Program-made: the position numbers and the translations under genes | Part shown: in pieces, positions 33,501-43,461 of the stretch | Layout of the letters: each line of letters opens with the position of its first letter | How positions within the stretch are numbered: the first letter of the stretch is position 1 | The notes under the pieces: generated by a model | Seen by the model: the letters and a program-made list of their open reading frames with translations, nothing else | Databases searched by the model: none | Told to the model about the DNA's origin: nothing | Assembly (NCBI GenBank): GCA_951802425.1 | Contig: OX637803.1 | Location: 1,364,001-1,428,000 of the forward strand | Origin: Clavaria fumosa | Lineage: Eukaryota > Basidiomycota > Agaricomycetes > Agaricales > Clavariaceae | Direction: 5' to 3' | DNA length: 64,000 bases

Positions 33501-34527
33501 TTGTTCTGTGATAGATGGCCAGAAACCAGAGAAGGTGTCATTCCTCCATCCAGGTGCTTGCCCACACAGTCTCTTCAGTGCTGATTTCTGAGAAAAGAGG
33601 ACATGTCCAATCCTCCCTGGAACTATGCCATATTTATTGACATGTCCAACAGGCTTCCAATCCCCAACTGCATGATATAAATCACCAGCAGAGAAAATAA
33701 AAATGTCCCCTGGTCTATAACTGAACTTGAGGTCCAAGTCAGTGAAGTAAAGGTCACCTCCACTGTATTGCCCCACATTGAAAATGGCTGTTGGCCCTCC
33801 ATCCTTCTTATCTTGGTGGGGTTTCGCTTGAAGTTTATAGACAATGGCCTGACCCAACCATGGACCTGGATCTTCTGGTAGCCAGACTCCTGCAGCAAAA
33901 GCTTCTTTGTATGTGGTGTGTTCCTTTGGAAAAGCAACTGCAAAATATGCATCCAGAAAAATGGCTACATCTGCTGTGGCCCTGAAATAGTAGTTCACAG
34001 CCAGAGCTGAGTAAGAGCCTTTGCACATGTCATTTGAAGGAATAAGTGCAAACTTGTTGCCTTTTCTTCCTTGCTCAAACCAGGCATGCACTAAATGAGT
34101 CACACCACAGTGCTCATATGACAGAAAAGTGTTGGATTGCTCCACTCCAGGACGAGATGTTTCAGGAGATTCCTCTATGTCCCCCCTTGCCTGCTGAAAC
34201 TTGGTGAAGGCCTTTGAGACATGTTTGAAGGCTACAAAAGGCTGGTTTTCTTCTCTCATATCCCTCTCATCTCCATCATCTCCATTGTCTTCTGCACTAC
34301 CATCCCCCTCATCATCCTCATCCTCATCCTCATCCTCATCCTCATCCCCTTCATCCCTCTCATTTCCCTCTTGATCTCCTCTATCCCTCTCATCCTCTTC
34401 ACTTGACAGAGGAGTCAATTCACTCTCATGTGTGTACACTGGTGAATCAACAACAGCCATGTCAATGTCCAACTCCATCTCATTTACTTTACAACTCTTC
34501 TCAGCCTTATATTCCATTACTTCCTCC
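33471..34527 (-). CDS. TET/JBP-like 2-oxoglutarate dioxygenase, catalytic exon (gene split by Copia-C)
   Basis: 348 codons from 34517 to the stop at 33471. An acidic low-complexity region (DEDEDEDEDDEG) is followed by a domain with PGPWLGQAIVYK, the metal site HQD (33810-33818), FNVGQYSGGDLYF, FSYRPGDIFIF, the distal His (LYHAV, 33672-33674) and GRIGHVLFSQ with a candidate 2-oxoglutarate Arg. This H-x-D...H...R order with GGDL and PGD fits the TET/JBP oxygenases, which oxidise 5-methylcytosine or thymine and are expanded in Agaricomycetes. Substrate here is inference. The exon is not complete: its frame stays open upstream through 34527 and continues in frame at 40096-40187 on the far side of Copia-C (HEEEE joins VMEYK). 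The gene is therefore disrupted unless the element is removed from the transcript. Confidence 0.65.
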
Positions 34528-34802
34528 TGTTGAGTTCTGTGATGATGAGGAACTCTGTTTATGTAATGGATACCTATTCTGGACGTTATTTACCTCTATT
34601 TGGCCAAAAAGACCTGTGTCAGAGGCAATCAGTAGAGTTATCTCTTGCTGGGTGCCTCTGGCCCAGGTATGTCATGTTTTGTACATTTCTGTGTCTTGAA
34701 CATATCTCTTACTGAGTGCCTCTGGCCCAGCTGACACTTTGTTAGCTTCTGGTGACCCTTCCTGGGCACCACCTCGAGGTTTTGGCCTATCTGGCCCTCT
34801 CA
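34528..34802 (+). repeat. Copia-C 5' LTR
   Basis: TGTTGAGTTCTG to GGCCCTCTCA. Contains two diverged copies of TATCTCTTACTGAGTGCCTC. Confidence 0.92.
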
Positions 34803-34813
34803 GATTATGAGAC
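34803..34813 (+). other. Copia-C primer binding site
   Basis: GATTATGAGAC directly abuts the LTR; third occurrence of this site in the window. Confidence 0.7.
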
Positions 34814-35959
34814 CTGCCTTCTAGGCCACTCTGATCAATTATCCGACCTCACCAATTGATTCTACATCCTCACAAACCCCATATTCACCTACCTGGACCT
34901 CCTGGATCACTTTGGATCACTTTGATCAGCCACTTTTCGGTGTAGGGGTACTCTTTGGTGTGATATCTCCACTTCTACGAAGTAAACCGCACCATTGTTA
35001 ATATTCGTCGCGCTCGCCTTGTCTGGGAGAGCAATTTCGCTCCCTTCAACATCTCAATTCGACCAGTCGTTCGCGCTCTACGTCGATTTTCGTGATTTCG
35101 ACAAAATCCTTTATATCCCATCATCAACTGCTCCGTTTTGGACGTTTCCTGCAGCAATCTGGTGCGCCTCGACGAGCTCTTGCAGCCCATATTACCCCTG
35201 AACTCATCCGACCTACCGTTCCGGAGTTATTCGCCTTTTTCGACTTTCCAACTTCGATTTTGGACCCCTCAGCGTTTTGAGCGTATCTTGCTCAATTCCT
35301 ATTGCAATTGTTTCTCTCAGAGCTCATTCTCTTTGCGGGAAGCTGTTCTACCACCCCATATTTCTTTTATAAGGTTCTTACATCTCCTTTGACTGTTATC
35401 GTGCGTGCAAGAATTGCCTCATCGACCGAATTTCTGGTCTACCTTCCTGGTACCACGGACAGTGAAGATGCCTTGTATCGTGTGCACAAGATTCACCCCA
35501 TCGACCGCCTCTCTGTGTGCTGGTCTTTCAACTCTGCTTCTGGGTAACACCCAATTCATATTCCATCATTTTCTTGTTGGGTTTGACTGTTAGTACAGTT
35601 GGACACTGTTTACTGAAGAGAGACTAGAACAAGGTGACATACAGTGAAGTGCTACCTCCCTGGGCCTTGTAAGAGTGTTACCCCAGTTGCCTCCACACCT
35701 CTCTCTGTATGCAGTGTGTAGGGAGATTGGGCTGGCAGGTTTACAGTTGCCTCCCCTTCCATTTGGAAGTTGCTCCACTATCAACTACCACTGCTAACAC
35801 TGATTTCATCAATCTGAGAGTAGACTGGTGTTTGATTAGAAACCAGTCACCTGATGTTCAACTTCGTAGCACCAGGAACCTGTCCACATGCTCCAATTCC
35901 CACATATTTTGCTTTTTTCACCCATTCTTCATTTCCTACCACCATCTATCACCACCATC
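34814..35959 (+). other. Copia-C untranslated leader
   Basis: About 1.15 kb between primer site and gag. Open stretches are short and have no domain. Confidence 0.65.
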
Positions 35960-36240
35960 ATGTCTTCTGACAACAAAAACACCTTCCCCAGTCTTAACAA
36001 CACCAACTGGGGACAATGGGCTGACAATATGGAAGCCTATCTCAGCACCAAGGAATTGTGGGAGTATGTGGATGGCTCTTGTGTGCAGCCAAGCCTTGTG
36101 GACCCTACCAAACCCTCTTTAGAGGGGAAGAAGGAGCTGAGTGATTGGAGAAGGAAGTCTGCTAGGGCTTCTGGGGAGATCTGGCTTGGTTTAGAGGATA
36201 GTCAGAAGGTCCATGTTAAGGATCTCAAGGGTGACCCTGT
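35960..36240 (+). pseudogene. Copia-C Gag, N-terminal remnant
   Basis: Opens MSSDNKNTFPSLNNTNWGQW and runs through LSTKELWEYVDG and ARASGEIWLGLED to about GDPV. A deletion then joins it, out of frame, to LDLAKLQSAFQNEE at about 36240. Roughly a hundred residues of the usual copia gag are missing. Confidence 0.8.
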
Positions 36241-39200
36241 TGTGACTCCCTGGACCTTGCCAAGCTCCAGTCTGCCTTTCAGAATGAGGAGAGCCAATGC
36301 CTTGCTCATGGCCTTGCCAACCCTGCCCTTGCCATGCCTGCCTCTGCTTTGCGGAAGCCAGCTTCCCACCTGTCTTGCCTCTTCTGTGGCATTCCTGGCC
36401 ATGCTGAGGACACCTGTTTCAAAAAGCAGCAAGCTTCAGAGCTAGCTAAAGCACAGGTGACAGGAAGGGGACAGCAGAGTGCAAAAGGAAAGGACAAGAA
36501 AGGAATGCCTAAGCAGCATGTTGCCAAAGAAGCAACTCAGGATACCCCTGTGCAACAGGGCAACTCAGCCCATGTTGAATTTGCTGGCCATGCAAGTGCT
36601 CTCTCTTCCTCTAATCATGCTCTTTGGCTGAAATCTCCTGCTTGCAATCAATGGGATACTGACACAGGTGCCACATCACACATGACCCCTCATCGTCATT
36701 GGTTTCATTCATACATCCCACATGTGGTTGCAATTCAACTTGCTGACCACTCTATTGTCTACTCTGCAGGCTTGGGATCAGTTGAATTCCAGCCTGTTGT
36801 GAATGGGATAAAGATGTGCCCTGTTGTGTTCCATGATTGTTTGCATGTACCAGACTTGGGCAGCAATTTGCTGTCTCTGTTCCACCTTACTAGATCAAAG
36901 GGATACTCTGTGTCCATAGAGAAAAATCTAGTCTCTTTCTTTCATGGTGGTCAGATGGCTTTTACAGCCACAGTCAATATGCATAATGTTGGGTACCTTG
37001 ATGGTCATGCCATAGTGCCCAACCAAGCAGAAAGTGCCAAGGCTGCCAGCACCTGTCCCATGGACCTCTCTCTGTGGCATCAGCAATGTTCTCATCTTAA
37101 CATTGCTGATCTCAAGCTTATGCACCTCCACAAGATTGTCTCAGGGATGACTATCCACTCTCAAAGTGCCCCTGACCCAATCTGTGAGCCTTGCATCCTT
37201 GGGAAGCAACATCGTCATGACATTCCCAAGACTGCCACATCCAGGCAGTCCAGGCTTCTTGGACTTGTTCACTCTGATGTGAAGGGCTCTCTTCCTGTAG
37301 TTAGCAGGGAGGGGTATTGCTATTGGCAGACCTTCATTGATGACAAGTCCAGATACCTGATTGTTGCTTTCCTGAGGCGCAAAAGTGAGGCTCTCAATGC
37401 CTTCAAGCAGTACAAGGCATTGGTGGAGAACCAGCTTGATTGCCACATCAAGATGTCCAGGGATGACAATGGAGGGGAGTATATCTCCAAGGAGTTCAAT
37501 GAGTACTGTGCAGACCATGGTATTATGCATCAACACACTGAGCCTAATGAACCTCACCAGAATGGAGTTGCAGAGCGGTCAAATAGAGACATTGCCGCTT
37601 CCACCACTGCACTCCTGGTTCAGGCCAAACTCCCTCCCTCCTTCTGGCCCCTTGCTGTTGCAGCCTATGTGCACACCAGGAACAGGACTCCATCTGCTGC
37701 CCTTCATGGGGACACCCCTTATCATATTTGGACAGGGAAGAAGCCAGACATCTCGCATTTCAGAATCTTTGGTTGCCTAGCTTATGTGCTGGTGCACTGG
37801 GAGAAGAGGAAAGCTTTGCAACCTCACTCCAAGAAATGCATCTTTGTTGGCTACCCTGAGGGTGTCAAAGCATGGAAGTTCTGGGATCCTGTCAGCAAGC
37901 AGATCATCATAAGTAGCCATGCAGCCTTTGATGAACGATGTTTCCCTGGCACTTACTCTGGTCCTGTTCAGCTTGCCTCTGATTCCCTCCCTCCTGTGGT
38001 TGGCCCACCCTCTCCTGAGTCTGTGGTGGTGCTCCATCAAGGGGGTGATGAGGATGAGCAGAACTATGATGTACCACCTCCACCAGTGCCCATGGCTGCT
38101 CAAGATGATGGTTCTGCTACTGTGCCTACTGAGCTAGCTCCTGCCCTAGCTCCTGCACCCTCAAGACGCTTGAATCCACCCAGAATGGCTCGTCCCAAAG
38201 GCTCCCTCAATAAAAATGTCCTCCATGGTCATCAGGAGTCTCCCACTCCTCCTCCTCAGCCTCCTTCTCTTTCTCCTGCTAGCAGTGATGATGAGCTTCT
38301 GCTCACTGCTCCCATGGTCTCTGAACAGGAGCATGCTGATCTGGTCATGACTGGTCTCCAGTATCTTATACATGATCAGACACATGATTTCCTTACCATG
38401 GATCAGGCTTGGGAGTTTGCACTCCAGTCTGTTGAGCATGCATTCAAAACTGCTTCACATGATGGAGAGCCCAGTTCTTACCATGAGGCTATGCAGAGAA
38501 CTGCAGAGGAAAGAAATCTGTGGCACAAGGCTGCTATGGATGAAATCCAGGCCTTGATGGACAATGGGACCTTTGAGCTTGTTAAGATGCCCCCAGGGCA
38601 AAAGGCTATAGGCAGCCGATGGGTGTTCAAGGTCAAGAGAAATGCAGATGGGTCTGTGGAGCACTACAAAGGTCGTGTAGTTGCCAAGGGCTTCTCTCAG
38701 TGCCCAGGCTTCGATTTCACTGAAACCTTTGCTCCCACTCCCAAATGGGCTGCTCTCAGAGCCATTCTGGCACTGGCTGCTTTTGAGGACCTCCACCTTG
38801 AGAGTGTTGATATCTCCTCTGCATTCTTGAATGGAGATCTCAAGGAGGATGTCTTCATGCATCAGCCAGAGGGCTTTGTGGAGAAGGGCAAAGACTGGGT
38901 GTGGCATCTCAAGAAGTCTATCTATGGCTTAAAGCAGGCTGGGAGATGCTGGCACCAAAAGCTCAATCAGGTCCTTGAGAGCATGGGCTTCAAGAGGATC
39001 ACTTGTGAGCACAGCATCTGGGTGTACCAGCAGGGAGATGCAAGGGTCATTGTTCCAGTCTTTATAGATGACATGACCATTGCTGCTAAGTCTATGGAGG
39101 CCATTGAGGAGATTAAGTCTGGTCTTAGGAAGCACTTCAAGCTTCGAGATCTAGGACCTACCTCATGGCTGCTGGGTGTGGAAATATCCAGAGACTGCCC

Positions 39201-39279
39201 CAAGCACTCCATTACACTCTCCCAAAACCAATACATCCATACCCTGCTTGAATGCTTTGGACTGTCTGAGTGGATCTGA
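36241..39279 (+). CDS. Copia-C Pol: zinc knuckle, protease, integrase, reverse transcriptase
   Basis: Over 1000 codons open. In order: CLFCGIPGHAEDTC knuckle (36385), protease WDTDTGATSHMT (36654), pre-integrase LWHQQCSHLN, integrase LVHSDVKGSLPV, SRDDNGGEY and NGVAERSNRD (D, D, E intact), a proline-rich linker, RT GSRWVFKVKRNADGS, GRVVAKGFSQ, VDISSAFLNGDL, SIYGLKQAGRCW and the catalytic VFIDDMTIAAKS. At 39265-39279 the RT ends abruptly (LLECFGLSEWI-stop): a deletion of about 90 codons joins it to the RNase H in another frame. The first ATG is at 36334, but the frame is open from about 36235. Confidence 0.9.
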   Translation, partial: CDSLDLAKLQSAFQNEESQCLAHGLANPALAMPASALRKPASHLSCLFCGIPGHAEDTCFKKQQASELAKAQVTGRGQQSAKGKDKKGMPKQHVAKEATQDTPVQQGNSAHVEFAGHASALSSSNHALWLKSPACNQWDTDTGATSHMTPHRHWFHSYIPHVVAIQLADHSIVYSAGLGSVEFQPVVNGIKMCPVVFHDCLHVPDLGSNLLSLFHLTRSKGYSVSIEKNLVSFFHGGQMAFTATVNMHNVGYLDGHAIVPNQAESAKAASTCPMDLSLWHQQCSHLNIADLKLMHLHKIVSGMTIHSQSAPDPICEPCILGKQHRHDIPKTATSRQSRLLGLVHSDVKGSLPVVSREGYCYWQTFIDDKSRYLIVAFLRRKSEALNAFKQYKALVENQLDCHIKMSRDDNGGEYISKEFNEYCADHGIMHQHTEPNEPHQNGVAERSNRDIAASTTALLVQAKLPPSFWPLAVAAYVHTRNRTPSAALHGDTPYHIWTGKKPDISHFRIFGCLAYVLVHWEKRKALQPHSKKCIFVGYPEGVKAWKFWDPVSKQIIISSHAAFDERCFPGTYSGPVQLASDSLPPVVGPPSPESVVVLHQGGDEDEQNYDVPPPPVPMAAQDDGSATVPTELAPALAPAPSRRLNPPRMARPKGSLNKNVLHGHQESPTPPPQPPSLSPASSDDELLLTAPMVSEQEHADLVMTGLQYLIHDQTHDFLTMDQAWEFALQSVEHAFKTASHDGEPSSYHEAMQRTAEERNLWHKAAMDEIQALMDNGTFELVKMPPGQKAIGSRWVFKVKRNADGSVEHYKGRVVAKGFSQCPGFDFTETFAPTPKWAALRAILALAAFEDLHLESVDISSAFLNGDLKEDVFMHQPEGFVEKGKDWVWHLKKSIYGLKQAGRCWHQKLNQVLESMGFKRITCEHSIWVYQQGDARVIVPVFIDDMTIAAKSMEAIEEIKSGLRKHFKLRDLGPTSWLLGVEISRDCPKHSITLSQNQYIHTLLECFGLSEWI

Positions 39280-39782
39280 AGCTTACCTATGCACCAGATC
39301 CCAGTTCACCTGAGCTGTTCACTACATTCAGTGATGCAGACCATGCAGGCAATCCTGACAATGGCAGGTCTACTGGGGGCTATGTGGTGAAGATGGGCAC
39401 TGGAGCTATTAGCTGGTCCAGCAGACTACAGGGGATTGTTGCACTCTCTACCACAGAGGCAGAATATGTTGCTGCCACATCTGCTGGTCAAGAGATTCTC
39501 TGGTTGCGCAACCTGTTCCAGGAAATGGGATACCCTGTCTCAGGCCCATCCACCCTGTTGCTTGATAGTGCATCTGCCCTTGCTGTTGCTAAGAATCCTG
39601 AACATCATGGCAGGATGAAGCACCTGGATTTGCGCTTTTATTGGCTCAGGGATGAGGTTGATAAGGGGGCCATATCTCTGAAACATGTTGAGACTGCAGC
39701 TATGGCAGCAGACATCTTGACCAAGGCTCTTGGTAGAGTCAAAGTCATGGAGATGCTGGAGATGCTTGGATTGAAAAGATGA
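39270..39782 (+). pseudogene. Copia-C RNase H
   Basis: LKLTYAPDPSSPELFTTFSD, DADHAGNPDNGRSTGGY, STTEAEYVAATSAG, LLDSASALAVAKN, RMKHLDLRFYW and DILTKALG are the standard copia RNase H blocks with Asp, Glu and Asp present. The domain is complete but separated from the RT by the deletion at about 39268. It is followed by a purine tract (AAGGGGGTG) and the 3' LTR. Confidence 0.9.
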
Positions 39783-39806
39783 GAGAGTTGCCTCATCAAG
39801 GGGGTG

Positions 39807-40090
39807 TGTTGAGTTCTGTGATGATGAGGAACTCTGTTTACATAATGGATACCTATTCTGGACGTTATTTACCTCTATTTGGCCAAAAAGCGGCTGAAGA
39901 CCTGTGTCAGAGGCAATCAGTAGAGTTATCTCTTACTGAGTGCCTCTGGCCCAGGTATGTCATGTTTTGTACATTTCTGTGTCTTGAATATATCTCTTAC
40001 TGAGTGCCTCTGGCCCAGCTGACACTTTGTTAGCTTCTGGTGACCCTTCCTGGGCACCACCTCGAGGTTTTGGCCTATCTGGCCCTCTCT
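39807..40090 (+). repeat. Copia-C 3' LTR
   Basis: TGTTGAGTTCTG onward, as the 5' LTR. It has a 9-bp insertion (GCGGCTGAA-type) at about 39890 and ends CT where the 5' copy has CA. Confidence 0.9.
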
Positions 40091-40095
40091 CCTCC

Positions 40096-40800
40096 TCCTC
40101 ATGCCTAACATCCCTCTTATGTGCTACTGGCCTCAAAATAGTGTGCAGCAACTGAGTTGCAGCTTGCACCTGGTTTTGAAGCTTCTCCTGTATATGAAAG
40201 TCAGAAGGATCTCAATCATAACATAAAGAAAACATACACTAAGGCCAAATCTCTTCACTTTACCCAAGCTCTCTGCTGTGGCAACATCAATAGCCCTCCT
40301 TCCAACAGCAGAGTTCCTCCCTGTAAAGTATACAGTATACTCCTAAAACTCAAGATTAACCAAAAAGTAAATAATATGTTATGAATAGACTTACTTGCCC
40401 CTTTTCAGATGGTTGGTCCTGGATTGCTCAATTGTCAATAAAGGTACATTGAAAATTATGAAGGGGAACTTACCTCCAAGATATGGTCTGAAAAAGCAGC
40501 TATAAGCAGTTTTCCTTCCTCATCATACCATCTGCCTGAGCACACATCAAATGGCCATGAACCCATTTCAGCTATCTTCTGTTCAGCCAACTTTATGTCT
40601 TTTTTGGTGTTCCTAGGCCTCTGGGATAATGCATCCAGTGATGTGTTGATAAGACTGAATGATGGAGTGGATTGCTCCCAAGCAAGTGCCCTTCTCATGC
40701 AACTTTCTGCCCAGTGAGTATGTTCCACTCTTTCTCCATGTCTCTGCACAAGCGGCTCTGCTCTCAAAGGAAGTTGGGCCAGAGTTGGGGGAGGGACTGG
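40096..40800 (-). CDS. Upstream exons of the TET/JBP-like gene
   Basis: Read right to left. 40475-40800 ends with KDIKLAEQKIAEMGSWPFD, GRWYDEEGKLLIAAFSDHIL and a GTAAGT donor. Small exons follow near 40400-40445 and 40240-40320 (NSAVGRRAIDVATAESLGK). Then, after the acceptor ATACAG at 40188, 40096-40187 (EKLQNQVQAATQLLHTI, RPVAHKRDVRHEE) runs in frame into 34527 across the Copia-C insertion. The phase of one small intron could not be reconciled, so boundaries near 40190-40250 are tentative. The true start may lie upstream, within the minisatellite region. Confidence 0.5.
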
Positions 40801-40829
40801 CGCATCCTGGGGCTGGGGATGTTTAGTAG

Positions 40830-42070
40830 GCATTGAGCTGGGTGAGGGTGGTAAAGACTGGTGGTAGAGAGCAGGTGAACAGGGAGCGAGCAGGGAGAGG
40901 GCAGTGACAAGGGGGCAGGTGGTGACAAGGGGGCAGGCAGTGAGCAGGGAGCAGGCAGTGAGGAGTGGGGAGCAGGTGGTGAGGAGCAGGGAGTGGGCAG
41001 CGAACAGGGATGAGGCAGCAAGGAGGGAGTAGGGGGTGAGCAGGGAGCAGGCAGCGAGGAGCGGGGAGCAGGCAAGGAGCAGGGAGTGGGCAGCGAACAG
41101 GGATGAGGTGGTGAGGAGGGAGTAGGGGGTGGGCAGGGAGAGGGAGCAGGGGGCGAGCAGACGGTGAGGAGTGGGGAGCAGGTGGTGGCAAGGGGGCAGG
41201 GGACAAACAGGGAGCAGGGGGCGAGCAGATGGCGAGGAGTGGGGAGCAGGCAATGAGGAGCAGGGAGCAGGCAATGAGATGTCAGCAAGCAGAAAGAAAG
41301 AATAAAAGAGATCGTACCAGTCATGGATGACATTGATGACAATGACAAGCAGGAGGTGGAGTGGGCCATCGATAAGCGATAAGCAATAATGAAATACAGC
41401 TGTTTGCAAATGTTTGGAGGTGCAAGGAGCAGGCGGCGGGGAGTGGGGAGCAGGCGAGGAGCAGGGAGTGGGCAGCGACCAGGGATGAGGCGGTGAGGAG
41501 GGAGTAGGGGGTGAGCAGGGAGCAGGCAGTGAGGAGCAGGGAGCAGGCAGCGAGCAGATGGCAAGGAGTGGGGAGCAGGCAGCGAGTGGTGAGCAGGTGG
41601 TGAGCAGGGAGCAAGGGAGCAGGGGGCAAACAGGGAGCAGGCAGCAAGGAGTGGGGAGCAGGCAGCAAGCAGCGAGGAGCAGGTGGCGAGCAGCGAGTGG
41701 GGGGCGAACAGCGAGTGGGGGGTGAACAGGGAGCAGGCAAGGACGAGGGAGCAGGCAGTGAGGAGCAGCAAGCAGGTGGTGAGCAGGGAGCAAGGGAGCA
41801 GGCAGCAAGCATGGAGGAGCAAGCAGCAAGCAGTGAGCAGGGGCGAACAGAGCAGGCAGCGAGGAGCAGGGAGCAGGCAATGAGGAGCAGGGAGCAGGCA
41901 ATGAGATGTCAGCAAGCAGAAAGAATGAATGAAAGAGAATGTACCAGTCACGGATGATGTTGATGACAACAACAAGCAGGTGGAGGAGAGGCCATCGATA
42001 AGCGATAATGAAATACAGCTGTTTGCAAATGTTTGGAGTCTGTGGCACAATGCACTTTTGTTCATTCAAT
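40830..42070. repeat. GAGCAGG/GAGGAGC minisatellite with a ~640-bp duplication
   Basis: Imperfect tandem units such as GGAGCAGGCAGCGAGGAGCA fill most of the interval. A non-repetitive ~170-bp segment (GATGTCAGCAAGCAGAAAGAA...GCAAATGTTTGGAG) occurs at about 41277-41425 and again at 41904-42038, so the array has been duplicated as a block. The long minus-strand frames across it are probably repeat artefacts. Confidence 0.8.
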
Positions 42071-43139
42071 CATTACTCAATCAATTCTGAAGATATCAAT
42101 GAGTGAAAATAACTATTCTTCATGAGAAAGAGAGCTCTAGGGCCCTGTAAAAAGAATGAAGCAATTTGGTTGAGTTTTGAGAAAGCTGAGTGGCATATTA
42201 TACCTTGTAAATTCACCAGAGCATATGCATGACTACAATGTGCATGTGCATGCTCCCAGATCACCTCACCCTAACCCCTCTTCACCATCATCCGCATCTG
42301 CACACATGCTTGTGTCCAGCTTTGCACATTATTCACCTTACCTTCAATTTGCCCTCACCTTCATCACACCTTAATCACTGATTTCATTAGGTCACCTTTA
42401 ACACTATTATTGCTTTCACTTCCAGTTTACATTTGTGCAATAGCAATTGTTATTAGTCTGCCATTTAATCCAAACAAGAACCAGAGGTGAAAGAAATAAA
42501 CTACAGACACAAAGGCAAAAGGAATGGGAAGGGAGGAGAGGGAGGAGAGAGAGGGAGAGGAAGAGGAAGAGGAAGAGGGGTGGGGGGAAGGGAGAGAGAG
42601 GAGAGGGAGAGGGAGAGGGAGTCATCAGCAAAACCGTCTTTGGCCCATAGCAAGATGCCAAATCTAAAGTAGCCATAGTCTTTCCATAGCACACTCATAG
42701 CTTCATAACACCTGCCTTATCTATAAGGTGCAACATAGTGCTATATAGTCTGGCCCTGAACATACAGCTCTAATTTCAGGTGGCTAAATCATAGTGTCAG
42801 GAAGCATCAAATTTCTTCATCAGGAAAAACATAATTTCACACTGAAATTCACAGTTGTTGTCAGTGTAAAGATATTGTGACACTGAGGCTACATAGACCA
42901 ATGTCATGGCCTTATAGATATTCAGTCAATAACTGTAGCACTAGTAGATCAATTGATACTATGCCAGTGTTGTATGGTTAAGTTATGTGCTACAGCGCTA
43001 TGGGCAGGTGGGCGGTGGGTGCTGTGACTACAGAGACACAAAAGTTATCACATGACTCACAAGCTAGCGACGGGCCACAGTGGCTCTCCCTCTCCATCTC
43101 CCTCTTTTCTCTCTCCCTCTCCCTCTTCTCCCTCTTCCT
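42071..43139. other. No gene; two purine/pyrimidine tracts
   Basis: GA-rich tract at 42520-42625 and CT-rich tract at 43078-43140. The remainder has no coding or repeat signal I could recognise. Confidence 0.5.
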
Positions 43140-43144
43140 CCCTT

Positions 43145-43449
43145 TGTCAGGATCGCTTACATAAGCAGGTTGGAAAGGCCAAGAAAGGATCGCAAAAGAG
43201 TTGCGGGAAGTTTGCGGACGAGTCACGTGACCCGAACAGATGGTGGCTTACATAATGGGAAAATCACGTGACCCGGGCCTGGACGCATCACGTGACGCAC
43301 GGGGTCCGAGCGTGGGAACGCCGGCAACTCCCGAACCTCTCGCTATATATACTACGTCGCTTTCTTACTTGTACCCTTTTCCCCTTATGTTAGTATCGTC
43401 ATCATCGACCTTACGTTAAGTTGTGTGAACCGTGAGACTAAGTCTGACA
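43145..43449 (+). repeat. Gypsy-1 5' LTR
   Basis: 305 bp, TGTCAGGATCG to AGTCTGACA. Identical to the 3' LTR except for five transitions, all at CpG positions. Confidence 0.97.
43222..43352 (+). promoter_or_regulatory. Gypsy-1 LTR promoter: three CACGTG sites and a TATA box
   Basis: TCACGTGA occurs at 43223-43230, 43264-43271 and 43288-43295, each a perfect E-box palindrome. TATATATA at 43344-43351 follows, about 40 bp before the predicted transcript start. CACGTG is the standard site of fungal bHLH factors; binding here is inference. Confidence 0.6.
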
Positions 43450-43461
43450 CAATACTAACAT
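43387..43461 (+). other. Gypsy-1 self-primer and its binding site
   Basis: ATGTTAGTAT at 43387-43396, near the expected start of the mRNA, is the exact reverse complement of ATACTAACAT at 43452-43461, which lies 2 nt after the 5' LTR. This is the Tf1/sushi arrangement in which the mRNA 5' end primes its own minus-strand synthesis. Confidence 0.75.

Larger units (their letters stand above)
34528..40090 (+). mobile_element. Copia-C element, full length but internally deleted
   Basis: 5563 bp with 275-bp (left) and 284-bp (right) LTRs and target duplication CCTCC (34523-34527, 40091-40095). It sits inside an exon of the TET-like gene on the opposite strand. Gag and the RT/RNase H join carry deletions. 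The LTRs differ by about six substitutions plus a 9-bp insertion. Confidence 0.93.

Noticed and set aside
40818..42069. Long minus-strand frames (over 400 codons, Leu/Pro/Ala/Cys/Ser-rich) read as a protein
   Set aside because: They follow the minisatellite and are open in several frames at once. Only the last ~110 codons, outside the array, look like a real exon.
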